64,000 bases of DNA from Macrothele yani (GCA_039090855.1 CM077022.1:75912971-75976970), one strand, 5' to 3'. Positions 33,424 through 45,331 are shown, counted from the stretch's first letter. Notes: generated from the letters alone by a model not told the origin. Numbers and translations: made by a program.

Positions 33424-34518
33424 TCAGGAACCCCCCAGTGGGTGCTGGAAGCTAGCTCCACACCTTGTTGAATACCACCCAGGCCGATCACATCCACCTC
33501 CATAGTCTCCCCCTCCTCCACACACTCGCAGCTGGACCTGAGTCCTTCCCTGTTTCCAGACAATGGCCAGGGGAAGACAATGCAGTTGTTTCTGGTTCCA
33601 CAACTGCAGAATGAGGCTCCTCCATTTCTGTGTCCTCCTTTGAAGTGCTAGGGCCCTGAGGGTCATGTAGCACTTTGAATTGACCCTCATCGACCCCAGT
33701 GTAGGCAGTGAACTTGGCTTCAGCAATGGCTTTAGCGGATTCCCTGTCCACCTGGAAAATCCACCTAACGGCCTTAGGATCTTGTACCCGATCCAACACC
33801 ATGCTGTAGTGGTTTGTATGCAAACTGCTGTTGTAAGCACACAACCTCCTGCAGAGGACATTTGGATCCTTGGTCCAAATATCCCTTGTCCTGAAGGCAA
33901 CCTTGATTGGTTTTGGAAGTTCATTGGCCCTCATCACCTTGAGCCCAGTGCCCTTCAAAACCTTATCATTTTTGTCAAAGACCATTGCTCTGTTCTCTCG
34001 TTCTCACAAAGATAAACAAGGGCTCCAGAGTTCAGGGAAAAGCTCTTGATGCGCGGTAGAGGCTCTCCTACTTGAGAACCATCCACACGCCTCAAAAGCT
34101 CCTCCTGAATAGTCCCAACCTCACTGTCATCAAGCCACTCGTTCGGGAAATTCTCCTTCACGATGGCCATCCTGACAGTGGAGACAGCTTCACCATAAGT
34201 GCTGGGACGAGACTAATCTTTACTCCTTTTGGTTGGCTTCCTCATGGCTGGAGAAGGGGTAGAGAGAACAGAACTCTGCCTCTTGCCCTTGTCTTCTACA
34301 GGTGTAGAAGTGTCTACAGATGTGGGTTTCACTGAACTAGACTCCTTGTCAGTTTGACCCTTCATCTGCCTTGCCAGTTTCCTCCTGATGTTGTGCTTAG
34401 AAGTCTTACTAAATTGCAACCCTTCCTTGCTGTTACCAGCCTCACTAGCAACCGAAGACTCTTGGCAACCCGGTATTACCTGCTGCGTCCGGAAGTCTTG
34501 GTTGCTTGTGTGAATCAA
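33424..34518 (-). pseudogene. LINE ORF1 (DUF4780-like), frameshifted
   Basis: ORF1 lies upstream of the endonuclease on the minus strand. Its N-terminal part (34213-34518) is basic and Ser/Thr-rich (KTSKHNIRRKLARQMKG, AMRKPTKRSKD). The next part has MAIVKENFPNEWLDDSEVGT, then LVYLCENERTEQWSL. The last part has ELPKPIKVAFRTRDIWTKDP and DRVQDPKAVRWIFQVDRESA. This layout resembles DUF4780 domain proteins that occur as ORF1 in arthropod LINEs. The domain name is from memory of the pattern. Frame changes occur at about 33960-33985 and 34190. Confidence 0.6.
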
Positions 34519-34980
34519 CTTCCTCCACCTTAGCCTGAGAGGTGTTCCCAGAGCAACTGGGTCTCACCTCAAGATCAACAGATTCTGGCCTTGGCTAGGA
34601 AGATGTTGCTTTTTAAGTTTGGTACTGACTGAGTCAGACCCTAACCCAGGGTTTGTTGTAGTTAAAAAGGATTCCATATTTGGTCTCACGAAACTGGAGG
34701 AAAATAAAAGGTCACCACCCGGTAATCCTCCTATCCTGGGTGGAAGGCTAATTACGACAGGGTTTTGCCTGGTGCCCTGAAGGGATCGTTATTGATACTG
34801 ATGTTTTACTACCTCAGTGCCATTCAGCCCTCAGCACAATACCTTACGCCTTGGCTTAGGTAGACCAGATTCTCGGTTAGCCAGCATGTTTTGGACGCTC
34901 CAAAAAGAGGAGCTACTGTGAACCACAGCACCTAATCCACTTGTTTCCACCACCCCACGACGAGGACGTTGAGGTTGGAT

Positions 34981-36027
34981 TTGCTGCTGATATTTTCCTT
35001 CATTGCTATTTATGATGTCTTTGAAAAGGAAGCTTTGCAGTTACATTGCTGAATGTAAACTTAAAGTGGGGGCTCAGCTGAGGATAGGGATCATGTCATT
35101 ACACAGTAGTTTTCAAAAGGTCAGAAAACTTGTGTGCAGTGACAAGCAAATAACCACGATCTAAAACGTAAGCAAACATATCAGTAAATTCCGCGGGAGA
35201 ATTTGTGAGGACCAGCCCTTTTTTTTTTTTTTGACCTGTGTGTAAGCAGATTCCCCTACTTTGAAAGCAGAATTTCTTCCAAAAACTTTTGACTTACCAA
35301 GAGTATATATGGTATTTCTATGAATTGTTCTGTATCAGCATTTCATCATTGGCAATGTGTAATGCAATTAGAGCTGCTGCGCATCAGCGCGATTAAATTT
35401 TGTGCTCTATGGATGCTCCGCCACTAAACTTCTTTTGTGCCTGAAAATAAAAAAAAATATTAAGTTTCCTTTAAAAATGAATTTCTTTATTTAATTATTT
35501 AATAAGATTTTTTTTTTTTTATTTCTTCGGACTCTGGGGTCTTTATGTGAGCCACTTTTCTGTCGAAAATTCCGCTTTTGGATCAGCATTTGTGATGTGT
35601 GGGATTATACAGCGATATTTTTTCTTAATGTCACAGTCTGCGAATTATACGCCGGCACAGTTATACGAAGGTAAAAAAAAAAAAAAAAAAATTGTGCAAA
35701 TTCCAGGGTCTGGGAATAAAAGAAGAAAATTACTGTAATTCAAGAATTTACGAGCCCCAGACAAAAAAAAAAAAAAAAATTAGTACTGTTTTTTTTTTTT
35801 TTTTTTTGCCAGGGACAGATACACTGAGGGTAGAATTTTTTTGGACGGAAGTGCACATGACTTTGATATTATATATACCCCCCTCCCCACGGGTCCAATG
35901 TCTGGCCACTAAAAGATTAAGCTGGCCACCAGATTTCAGAATATTTTTCTACCCCTGTGTATCTCAACAATGTCATTTTATGCAGGATCTAAAAAAAAAA
36001 TTGTGAGGGAATTTCTGAGGTAAGTGT
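34981..36027. other. No gene recognised
   Basis: AT-rich DNA with long T and A runs (35219-35231, 35510-35520, 35673-35690, 35765-35780, 35790-35806). No domain or clear transposon end was seen. Confidence 0.5.
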
Positions 36028-36083
36028 ATCAACATCCTCCACAGCCAGTCTGCAGCATAAAGCAGTAGAAGCAGACCGACTAT
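36028..36083. repeat. 56 bp copy of LINE segment abutting a Tc1 end
   Basis: Exact same-orientation copy of 33283-33338. Its last bases (ACTAT) merge into the left inverted terminus of the Tc1-like element that follows. Confidence 0.95.
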
Positions 36084-36239
36084 TATCAAAAGTATTCCAA
36101 CACTACCTAATATTCGCACAAGTGCAAAGAACTGTTGCACAGGAAGATGCGCTGTGAGTGGGGAGGTATGTGTATAAAGTTGAGATGTTCTGTCATGTTA
36201 TCGGTAACCTTGAAGCAGATATGCCACATGGACGTGAGC

Positions 36240-37217
36240 TTTTAGAGTTCCTGCGTGGGTTAGTCATAGGATGTAATTTGAGAAACGTTTTCATATGGAC
36301 TATTGCAGCTAAACATACCAACTTCGACTAAGTGATGTCGTGAAGAAATGAAAGTAGGACAGTGCAATTACAGCAAAACAAAAAAAAACACACACATTCA
36401 GAAAGGCCGCACAAACTGACGGAATGCGACAGAAATGTTAAGAAAGAAATCCCATTCTCCGGTTGCCATATCTATTGCTGCTGCAATAGGAAATGCTTGT
36501 AATGGCTCAGTTGGTACCATAACTATTCACAGAGTTGCACAGTGGGTTATGGCAGAGCAGTGACACAAAAGCCATACATCACTGCCATCAATGCAAAACA
36601 CCATTTGGAGAGATGTCTCCTGTCATTCTTGGACTGTGGGTGACTGGAAAGCTGCTGTTTGGAGCGAAGTGTCACACTTTTCACTCTTCCAGCCTGATGG
36701 GTGTGTTTGGATTTGACGACAGCCCTGTGAACAATTTTCGTTGGACTGTGTTCTTGCAACTGTTAAGTTCGATGAAGGGCTTCATCATAGTATGGAGTTG
36801 TTTTTCGTGGATGGGACTCAGCCCATTGTTTATTGTATCCCAAACCATAAACTCTGAAGTGTACCTTGACGTTCTGGATAATTCTGCCCTACCAACAATT
36901 TGGCAGTATTATTGAAATGACAGTTGTCTCTTCCAACACAATTGAACTCCCTGCCACACTGCACGACATGTGCAGGACTGGTTTCTTAAAAGTGAGGTGC
37001 AATTGTTAGACTGGCCTGCTCAGTGTCCTGATTTTAATCCCATAGAACACCTCTTAGATGATCTGGAGTGACTGATACAAAATCGACCACAACGACCATC
37101 TTTGCTCTCATCTCTGACAGCAATTTTGCAGGATGACTGGCAAGCCATCCCTGTGGAGAACTTTTTCTTTATGTGCATCGATGTGTGGCAGCTGTCATAC
37201 AACAAAAGGCGGAACTA
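36240..37217 (+). pseudogene. Degenerate Tc1-like transposase
   Basis: Recognisable from the middle and C-terminal parts: VWSCFSWMGLSPLFIVS, NSEVYLDVLDNSALPTIWQ, then CLFQHN, a stop, TPCHTARHVQDW, LDWPAQCPDFNPIEHLLDDL and QNRPQRPSLLSSL. These align with the Tc1 DDE domain (…GCFS..G..PL, ..LDN..LPTLW, ..CPDFNPIEHLWD). The second catalytic Asp position reads Asn, followed by a stop. The N-terminal HTH half is hard to read. Dead copy. Confidence 0.8.
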
Positions 37218-37250
37218 ACTTTTAACTGCTAATTGTGGTAATAGTCATTT

Positions 37251-37396
37251 AAACATATAAAACGAGCAAAACACACAGTCACGTATGGTAAAAAAACCGA
37301 ACCTTTTACCATACGTGGCTCTGTGTGTTTCGCTCGTTTTATATGTTTATGTGTTATTGTTGCATGAAGCCTGAGTTTTAAACCATAAAGTCATTT
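37251..37396. mobile_element. 146 bp hairpin insertion with 8 bp TSD
   Basis: Inside the 3' UTR of the Tc1 copy lies a strong hairpin. The left arm (37251-37293, starting AAACATATAAAACGAGC) and the right arm (37304-37348, ending GCTCGTTTTATATGTTT) pair almost throughout, around a 10-base loop. A non-hairpin tail of about 40 bp follows. AGTCATTT is repeated on both sides (37243-37250 and 37389-37396). Removing the insert restores a plausible Tc1 3' end. Confidence 0.75.
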
Positions 37397-37436
37397 GTCT
37401 GAAAACATTTTTATGTCTGAATACTTCTGATAATAT

Positions 37437-39733
37437 AGTGTATATTTTTACTTTGAGGTAGGAAATTTGTAATGTACCTGGAAGTACGTGTATTTTTATA
37501 GTGAACAGCAGGATTAAAATTCCCTGCCTGGTTTAGTGGCCCAAATCCACCCTGATCCAGTTCTTACTTATTGATTAGAGAGGCATGGATTTGAACTAAA
37601 AAGAAACGCAAATAAGTACAGAGAGACTGTCTGTGGAGACAAATTTTAAATTAAGGATGGACAACCCCACCAAACTCTTATCCTTGTTTGCATGGCCACT
37701 GAAACTATGCCCAATGAAATTTGGGAAAGAAGAAATCAGGTTACTGATTGCTGAATATAATGATATATTGCAGAAATTCAAACAACTAGTATAGAAGTTG
37801 AGTGGAAAGTCATTGTATTCATGTTATGTAGAGCCCTGTAAATTGTCATGGGAAGAGATCAATTCGCAATATCATGTTGGGCTTGAAAATATTTGGACTG
37901 TGATTGATGTTTTACATTTTATTTCTTGCACATCATTAGAGTGCAAACAGGGTTCAGAAAAATGGGGGAAATCAAAGCAGAATGGTGAAACAAACTGAAC
38001 ACTAAAACTGTTTGATTTAATGAGGGTATTACTAGGTATCCCAGATATTGCACAATTTAATCCACTTTTGGCAGTGTCACTATGCAAAGAAGTTGCTACT
38101 GTACCTTACACCTATCAAAATATTAACTAAAGTTACATTTAGCATGCACATGCTTATTAGTTATACAAATGGTAATCAGTGTGAAAATATTTTGTAATAT
38201 TTGTTCTCTTATTTAGTTAATTTTAAAGTAAAGTTTTAGCTTTACTGTGCCCCACCCAAAAAGCTGATGAAACAATACAATGTGCATTTTAAATGCATTA
38301 AAATTTCATTTAAGGACCAGTAAAAATAGGTGCATACCATGAACTTCCATGGAAGTTTTTTTTCTTTTCAAGTTTCTGCCACTATTTTATTCAGGTGAAC
38401 CTCCATATACCCTGTAGGGATGTGAGATTTGTACATGCCACAGACCTTATCTGTAAGCAGCAAGACAAATATAACAACTAAACCTCAAGTAAGTTTTGTG
38501 AAATTAAAATAGAAATTAAATTATGAAACTTCAAATTTATGATGAGAAGGAGAGTTCTTATTCTCAAGACTGGATACACCAGACTGATACATTTATCTTC
38601 TAAACTCAGACCTAGGATTTATTTGTTTTAGTTACAATGCAATTTGAACTGAGACATTTTTAAATTCATTTTCCAGATATATTATCAGGTACCATTTTGA
38701 CAAATACAGTACTTTAGTTGATTTAATTGCTGAATATTTGCATGTCAGTCTTTTTCTGTAGATGTTAGACACTGGTTTTAGTACATCATTTAGTTATATT
38801 TTTTATGGTGTGTGTTTTATTGTTCTTCTGTGATGGTTAGTTTTTACTTTGTCCATAAATATTTTGTTTATATTGGCATTATGTAACTCACCGCAGTTGG
38901 TGCAGTGTAGCCTTTTGGCTCTTGTGCATTAAAATCACTCGATCATAAATCAAAGTTTTCCCTACTGAACGCATTGAAGACTATGGACACCTGACTGAAT
39001 AAAACTGCATACCATTATCTTGCATGAAGAATTACAACAATCATTGAGCAAGTAGCTAAAGAAGATGAGTGGTGTTTCATGGGATGAATTATCTTATGGC
39101 AGAGCTTATGAATTGATTACTCAGTTTGATTGGGTGAAGTCTTAAAAATTATTTTCCTTAAAATCATTTTTAAATATGTAGTTTCCCCATGTCATCTTAG
39201 GTTTTCCAATTTAATCTTGTTTCATAGGCATTCAAAATTTCTCATTTTCTGGTGACATTGTTCATCCACCCCAGCAGCATCATTTCTGTAGTGTTTAGCT
39301 TATTCTTCATGTGTTGTTATTGGCTAAGTCTAAACACTGTACAGAATTGTTGTCCAGTTTTATTTGCCACATAGACTGATTTCACACATTATGTCAGGTT
39401 TAATGCACTGGCAGTCTTCAATTCCACAAACTGGTTTCAGACCCATGGCTAGTGCAATGATGCATATTCATGCTGTTGTTTAGAACACATAAACACAAGT
39501 GGGATGCCAGCAGAAACCTAAGTGCAATGAATATATATTTCATAAAGAAGAAAAACAAATTGATTGTTTAGCAGTTTTGTTTTATATATAAAGAATTGTA
39601 ATGATCGAAATCTTTTATTACCAGACAGCTATTATGTGTTTTTTTCAGCTGCAAAACTGCAGCTGAAGTATTTTTCAATATTCTACCTATTAAAAATCAT
39701 ATGCTAAGAACTAAAAATGCTTTCAGTCATATA
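37437..39733. other. No gene recognised
   Basis: AT-rich sequence with only short open frames. The 37600-38090 part may descend from a transposase (several moderately long frames) but shows no motif I can name. Confidence 0.4.
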
Positions 39734-40797
39734 CAGGGTGCCGAGTAAAGTCCCTTCTTAGCCCTGTAACTTTCGAACGCTGATAGCTATAGCCATAAAA
39801 ATGGTGTCTAGGTATAGTAAAGTGGTTATTCAATGAGACCGCTTACAGCGCATCCTAACGGCAAAGTCAGGAGTTAGCGTGCCAATCTCGAAAACTATAT
39901 GAGACGGAAAAATATTCAATTGCAAAGTTGTAGAGCAGCATCGATTTAGTACGAAAAGACACCTTGCGCACATGAATGCTAAGAATAGAACGCGTACAAT
40001 GCTCGTTTGTTTGTTCGCGATGTCGAACACTGTTATGTCACAAAACGCGTCAGAAAGGAGCAATTAGTTGTCACTAGGCACATTTACCGTCGGTGCTCAA
40101 TGTGCTCTCCATCAGCTACAATACACATTTGGACTCTAGATTGAATCTCATGCTGCACATTTTACAGCATGTCAGGTGAAACGCTGGAACAAGCATCAGT
40201 TATACGGCGTCGAAGGTCCTGCAACGTTGTCGTAGGGGTCTGATACACCTGCTCTTTGAGGTATTCCCACAGGAAGAAGTCCAATGGGGTGAGGTCCGGT
40301 GAGCATGCAGGCCACTCAATGATACCACCATAGCCGATGATTTGTTGCTCTAATGTCTCGACCAGGTACCTTCTCGCGTTTCCTGGCTGGTGCGGATGGG
40401 CGCCGTCATGTTGGAACCAAACATTCCACAGTTGAGTCAGGCTAGTGCTTTGCGGAAGGCGATATTGTCTCCTTTCTGAAGCGTTTCGTGACATAAGTGT
40501 TCGACATCGCGAACAAACAAACGAGTGTTGCACGCGTTCTTAGCATTCATGTGCGCAAGGTGTCTTTTCATACTAAATCGATGCTGCTCTAAAACTTTGT
40601 AATTGACTATTTTCCGGTATCTCGTATAGTTTTCGAGATCGGCACTCTAACTCCTGACTTTACCGCTAGGAGGCGCTGTAAGCGGTCTCATCAAATAGCG
40701 CATAGCTACTTTACTATACCTAGACACTGTTTTTATGGCTATAGCTGTCGGCGTTCGAAAGTTACGGTACTGAGACAGGACTTTACTGGGCACCCTG
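39734..40797 (-). mobile_element. DD41D-type mariner relative with ~325 bp inverted termini
   Basis: A 1.06 kb element flanked by TA (39732-39733 and 40798-40799). Both ends start CAGGGTGC and the inverted repeats stay alignable for about 325 bp (39734-40061 and 40470-40797). They share a TCGCGAACAAACAAACGAG-like stretch and CGTTCGAAAGTTAC. The long inverted termini flank only about 400 bp of unique centre. Confidence 0.88.
40162..40533 (-). pseudogene. DD41D transposase C-terminal part (123 codons)
   Basis: An open minus-strand frame with VWFQHDGAHPHQPGNARRYL, IIEWPACSPDLTPLDFFLWE and YLKEQVYQTPTTTLQDLRRR. The spacing from the QHD Asp to the LTPLD Asp is 41 residues by direct count, which defines the DD41D (Visitor) group. 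The N-terminal HTH and first catalytic Asp are absent: the right inverted repeat replaces them. The family's full protein is about three times longer. This is a deletion derivative. Confidence 0.82.
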
Positions 40798-40799
40798 TA

Positions 40800-42086
40800 T
40801 ATCTGTCCATTATCTGTTGAAAAACTTTTTCAGTGAAAAAATGCATAATTTCTTGAATTACAGAGTCAAAACATTTTTCAATAATTTTTTACTTTACAAG
40901 AATGTGAAAATGATCCAAGAGTTTGAACCAAGTATCGTAATGATCAGTTTGAAAGTGGTGTCAATACATTTGAAATTCAGAATTTGTAGAATTTTACTTA
41001 CAAGTTTTTTTTTTTTAATTTAAGTAGCTATTTGCAGTTTTGCAACTGGTATAATGTATATCTCCCTTCTGTTTTTATAAGTTTCAGTTTTATTCCTATC
41101 ATTTTCAGTAAGTGAACTGGTGTTAATTTCTAGTAAGTCTAGTTTCTAAGTTCAATTTATTGGCCAGTTGCTTCAACATAGAAGCAGACTTGTTCGTAAT
41201 ATAGTAAGGATACAATAAAGATACAATGTCTTAAAGAGGTTTGCTGCCAAGACTTTGTGTTACTGAATTGTTATGGGATTGAACGGCTATTGGAAGAATA
41301 TTTCATATCAGATTTGGATTTTATCAATGATTTTCAGCTAAATGTATGATCCAATTAAATTCATACCCACGAGCAGAAATTGAAGAGAAGTGCAAGAATT
41401 TGGAAATTTTGTAACTCCAAAGATGGCTTGAATTACTGGGGATAATAACTGAAGTGTAAGTTGGCTTCCTATGAATTGCATTTTCAAAGCCTCTTTTGAG
41501 TTGATTTAGAATCCCCCCTCCCTTCTCTGGTCTTTTTTGACAGTACAGTATATTGGATACTGGGTTAAAAGATGGAAAGTTTTTTTTTTTTTTCAAAATT
41601 TAGTTAATTGATCTTTATTGTGATTTCATAGCATGAAGATGGTTTAAATCTCAAGTACATGATGACATCATTCGCTAGTTCTTACACTATGACTTCTAAT
41701 ATTATAGTTGGTAAAAGGGCCTTTCCAAAGTTTGCCTTAAAGTTCTGTTGTTGAACCTGAAGTCATTAATAATGACACACAATTAATAAACTGAAGATAA
41801 CAATTTCAGAATTTTATTTGGCTGAAAGTAATATTTTTTGACAATTTTGTGAGCTGTGGCTACTGGAGTATTTGGATATAAGCTCTGTTCATCACAGACA
41901 CGCATACACACGACTAAATTGCAATGAAATTCTGGTTTTATGAATAATTTGTTAAGTACAGAAGAGTTTTCGAAAAAATAGTGGCAATTTACAAATTATA
42001 TGAATTTGAGATGATTATAGAGACCTTCTTCAACATCTATATAGTAATAGCTTTGTTTTGGAGTTGGCAGTCTCATGGGAGGTGAT
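40800..42086. other. No gene recognised
   Basis: AT-rich, unique-looking sequence without motifs. Open frames on either strand are short and lack family signatures. Confidence 0.5.
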
Positions 42087-42116
42087 CTATTTTATGAAGT
42101 TTTGTCCATATATATA
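42087..42116. repeat. 30 bp inverted partner of 48665-48694
   Basis: CTATTTTATGAAGTTTTGTC followed by CATATATATA. The exact reverse complement is at 48665-48694. The two copies bracket 6.5 kb containing an RTE-A LINE and a Tc1. Confidence 0.85.
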
Positions 42117-42139
42117 TATATATATATATATCATCATCA

Positions 42140-44150
42140 ACCATTATCAATCCACTGCTGGACGAAGGTCTCCCCAGTTTCCTCCACAACGGTCTGTCTT
42201 GTGCCAGTCTCCTCCATGTCACTCCCGCATACTTTCGAATTTCATCCACCCATCTTCCATGTGGTCTTCTTCTGGGTCTTTTCCTGTCCCTTGGAATCCA
42301 ATCTAAAATTTCGGCTGTCCATCGATGGTCTGTTCTTCTGGCAGTATGTCCAGCCCATTGCCATTTCAGGGATTTAACTCTGATCATGATGTCTTCCACT
42401 CTTGTCATTTTTCGGATCCACGTGTTCCTCTTATCTCTCCTGGTTACACCAAGCATGCACCTCTCCATGCTGCTTTGAGTTGTCTGCAGCCTTTGTATGT
42501 CTCTTTTAGCTAAGGTCCACGTCTCTGCACCATACGTAAGCACTGGAAGGATGCATTGATCAAACACTTTTCTTTTAAGACATAATGGCATATTGCTCTT
42601 GAAAATTATGCTGTTTCTTCCAAAAGCTCTCCAGGCAAGTTTTGTATGCCGATTAATTTCTTCACCAATGTGACCCTCACTTGATATCTGCTGTCCAAGA
42701 TAAACGTACGTGTCTGTTATCTCCAGCTTTTCTCCATCAATCGATAAATCTTCATTTCTTGTAAAAGCATTGTACATCACTTTTGTCTTCTGAAAGTTCA
42801 TTTTTAATCCCACTTCTTTACTCTTGTCAGCAAGTTCCTGGATCATACTCTGTAGCTCTGATGGGGTAGTTGCAAAAATGACTATGTCATCAGCAAAACG
42901 AAGGTGGGTTAGATAATCTCCATTAATCTTTATCCCTTTGTTTTCCCAGTTCAGTGATTGAAAGACATTTTCCAATGTGGCATTAAAGAGCTTCAGAGAT
43001 ATGGTGTCACCTTGTCTCACTCCTTTTCCAATTTTTATGTGTGTTGTATTTTCAAACAGCCGAATCTTTGCACTTGCATTTTCATAGATGTTATTAATAA
43101 TATTAATGTATGCATCTTCAATACCGCAGGATTTCAGAGCCATTGCAACTGCTGATGGTTTCACCGAATCAAAGGCTTTTTCATAATCGATAAAAGCCAT
43201 GCACAATGGAAGCTCATATTCCCTCGCTCTTTCAATTAGTTCTCTCAGTACGTGGATATGATCTATTGTGCTGTAGCCACTCCTGAATCCAGCTTGTTCT
43301 CTCGGTTGAGCCATGTCCAGTGTCACCTTCAAGCGGTGTGAAAGAACTTTAGTGAAGATTTTATAAACCACTGATAGGAGGCTGATAGGTCTGTAGTTCC
43401 TGAGATCCTCAATGTCACCTTTTTTATGTAGCAAGATCATTGTAGCGTTGTTCCAATCCTCAGGAATCTTCTCTTCATTAAGGCATAGAGTGAAAATTTG
43501 GGCGAGTACTGTTTCGATTTCTCCACTTGCTTCTTGTATGATGTCTACAGTAATTCCATCTTCTCCTGGAGCTTTTCCCCGCTTCATGTTCTTGATTGCA
43601 TGTGCAACTTCTGCTGGAAGGACTGGAAGAACTCTGGTACTGGTACCTTTCATGATGTCTGGAGTACATGTATCATCCCTTTCATATAATTTGGAGTAGA
43701 AATCTTTCACTCTTGTCAAAATTTCGCCTCTATTTCTTGTTACAGAACCATCTTCTTTTCTCAGTGCCATAATCTGTTTTTTCCCCTTACTGAGATGTCC
43801 CTTTGCTATCTTTAGGCTTTGGTTGTTTTCAATTGCTTTCCTTACTAGTTCACAGTTGAATTTCCTTACGTCTTCAGTGATACTTTTTCGTACTGTCTTG
43901 CATAGCTCTATATATTCCACTTTGGAAGTCACATCTTCTTTAGTTGTCCTCATCACTCTTCTTTTTTGCATCAACATTTTGGTTTTTCCTGATAATTTGT
44001 TCACATGCAATTTGTTCTTAGACCCAGCTAATTTTGTTGCTGTTTCCATAAGAGCTTTGGTTACTTTTTTGTTAACTTCAGAAATATCCACTTCTTCCGA
44101 TGTTAGGCCTTCTAAAGCAGAGAACCTGTTCTTCAGTTCCAACTTGAAGG
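42140..44150 (-). pseudogene. RTE-A linker and reverse transcriptase, almost intact
   Basis: An open frame of 689 codons (42073-44142) runs through the linker and the complete RT. It has NYRPISLLSVVYKIFTKVL, AFIDYEKAFDSV, GVRQGDTIS, HLRFADDIVIFATT and the C-terminal zinc-knuckle-less region ending WRRLAQDRPLWRKLG. All RT catalytic motifs are present. The last codons change frame relative to the copies at 12866 and 16447 (one T fewer), so the protein runs into the tail and microsatellite (…VDDDIYIYIYI). Apart from this and the frameshift at 44162 it looks functional. Confidence 0.92.
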
Positions 44151-44159
44151 TATTATGGT

Positions 44160-45093
44160 GTTTTTAAAGGTTGGTTATGTCAATAGATTTTGTTTGTCTT
44201 ATGAGCTTGCCACGTTCAAGTTTAGTGTTGAGGTGCATTTTACATCTCACCAATCTATGGTCACTACCTGTGTTGAACTTGTTTAGCACACTGCAGTCTT
44301 CTATGACGAATTTTTTGTTACACATAATAAAATCAATTTCACTTGTCGTCCCATTTGGATGTCTCCATGTCCATTTCCGGTGTGGCTTTTTCTTGAAGAA
44401 GGAGTTCAAGATGAAAAACCCTTCTGCCTCTGCAAACTCAACGAGAGTATTTCCACGCTGGTTTCTGTTGCCGTGACCGAATTTACCTACTGAAGTTTCA
44501 TTCTGTTGCCGTTGCCCTATTTTTGCATTGAAATCTCCCATAATTATTTTCAAGTGCTGCTTACCTTTATTATTTAGATGACGAATTTCCTCATAAAATT
44601 CTTCAATTTCTTCTTCAGGATGACTTGTGGTGGGTGCATATGTTTGAATAATCTGAGCCTGGTATCTTCTCGATAGTTGGATAACGAATCGTGCAGCTCT
44701 GTCAGAGGAACTTTCAACTTCTACCACTTTATCCTTCAGTTTCTTGTTTATTATAAATCCAACACCACTAGTTCTGCCAGTATCTGTCCCACGATAGTAG
44801 AAGAGATGTCCACTTTTCAGTTCGATGAGATCTTCTCCTTTTCTCCTTACCTCACTTAGCCCCACGATGTCCCACTTGATCCTTTGTAGTTCCTCTTCCA
44901 ATTCAAGAAGCCTTGAATCAGAAGATAGGGAGCGTCCATTGTACGTTGCCAAGGTCAGCATCAGATGGCAGCCTAGTCCGGTCCTCCGGGGATTCTTAGC
45001 ACCCTCTGCCTTCATGTCGCACTGGCCGCTGCCTTGGCCAGGTACATTCCAGCTGCCGGAGACTGAGGGCCAAGATTTAAGTTGTGGAGTCAT
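44160..45093 (-). pseudogene. RTE-A endonuclease domain, open frame
   Basis: A 309-codon frame starting MTPQLKSWPSVSGSWNVPGQ, which is probably the true start of the RTE-A protein (the copy at 12866 has lost this start by a shift). Endonuclease motifs are complete: LATYNGRSLSSD, GLSEVRRKGEDL, IIMGDFNAKIG, TTSEIDFIMC and NTGSDHRLVRCKM. The frame ends at a lost A within an A-run near 44162. Joined to the RT part, the protein would be about 1,000 residues, the usual length for RTE elements. Confidence 0.9.
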
Positions 45094-45300
45094 TTTGGAG
45101 GGGTTTGGCCATAACTCACCACGCTGGCCAAGCGGGTTGGTGAGTGTGGGATAGAATTTCCTCTAATCCCGATGGTATAGTTATACCGCTATTGGCGGTC
45201 GTCAGAGCCCCTTTAGTGGGAACAGGATGCACCACGAGAAGGCGGGGTTGACATTTGTCAAGGAGAGGCTGTGATGTTACGCATCACCTGACCTTACATC

Positions 45301-45302
<2 letters not shown>

Positions 45303-45331
<29 letters not shown>

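Larger units (their letters stand above)
29757..34980 (-). mobile_element. RNase H-bearing LINE, about 5.2 kb, minus strand
   Basis: An almost complete two-ORF non-LTR retrotransposon read on the minus strand. In order: a 5' UTR (about 34600-34980), ORF1 (about 33430-34560), endonuclease (about 32570-33300), RT (about 31115-31995), and RNase H with a C-terminal Cys-His motif (29757-30893). This order, with RNase H after RT, fits the I/LOA-like side of the Jockey-I superfamily. Frameshifts and stops break ORF2. The exact clade is uncertain. Confidence 0.82.
36079..37436 (+). mobile_element. Tc1-like element with a decayed left end
   Basis: The left terminus ACTATTATCAAAAGTATTCC pairs with the right terminus reading (reverse complement) ACTATATTATCAGAAGTATT. 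The right end meets GTATA at about 37437. The interior holds a degenerate plus-strand transposase and a 146 bp hairpin insertion. The left end appears to have lost its outermost bases, where the 56 bp LINE-derived segment now sits. Confidence 0.8.
42131..45302 (-). mobile_element. RTE-A LINE, full-length copy, minus strand
   Basis: A 3.17 kb copy oriented opposite to the one at 12866 and nearly identical to it. The 5' end (ATCCC/GGGAT) meets a (TA)n tract at 45303 and the 3' end (TCATCATCAA on the plus strand) meets another at 42107-42130. It carries the fewest breaks of any copy here: two single-base deletions, one near 44162 and one near the extreme 3' end of the frame. Confidence 0.93.
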
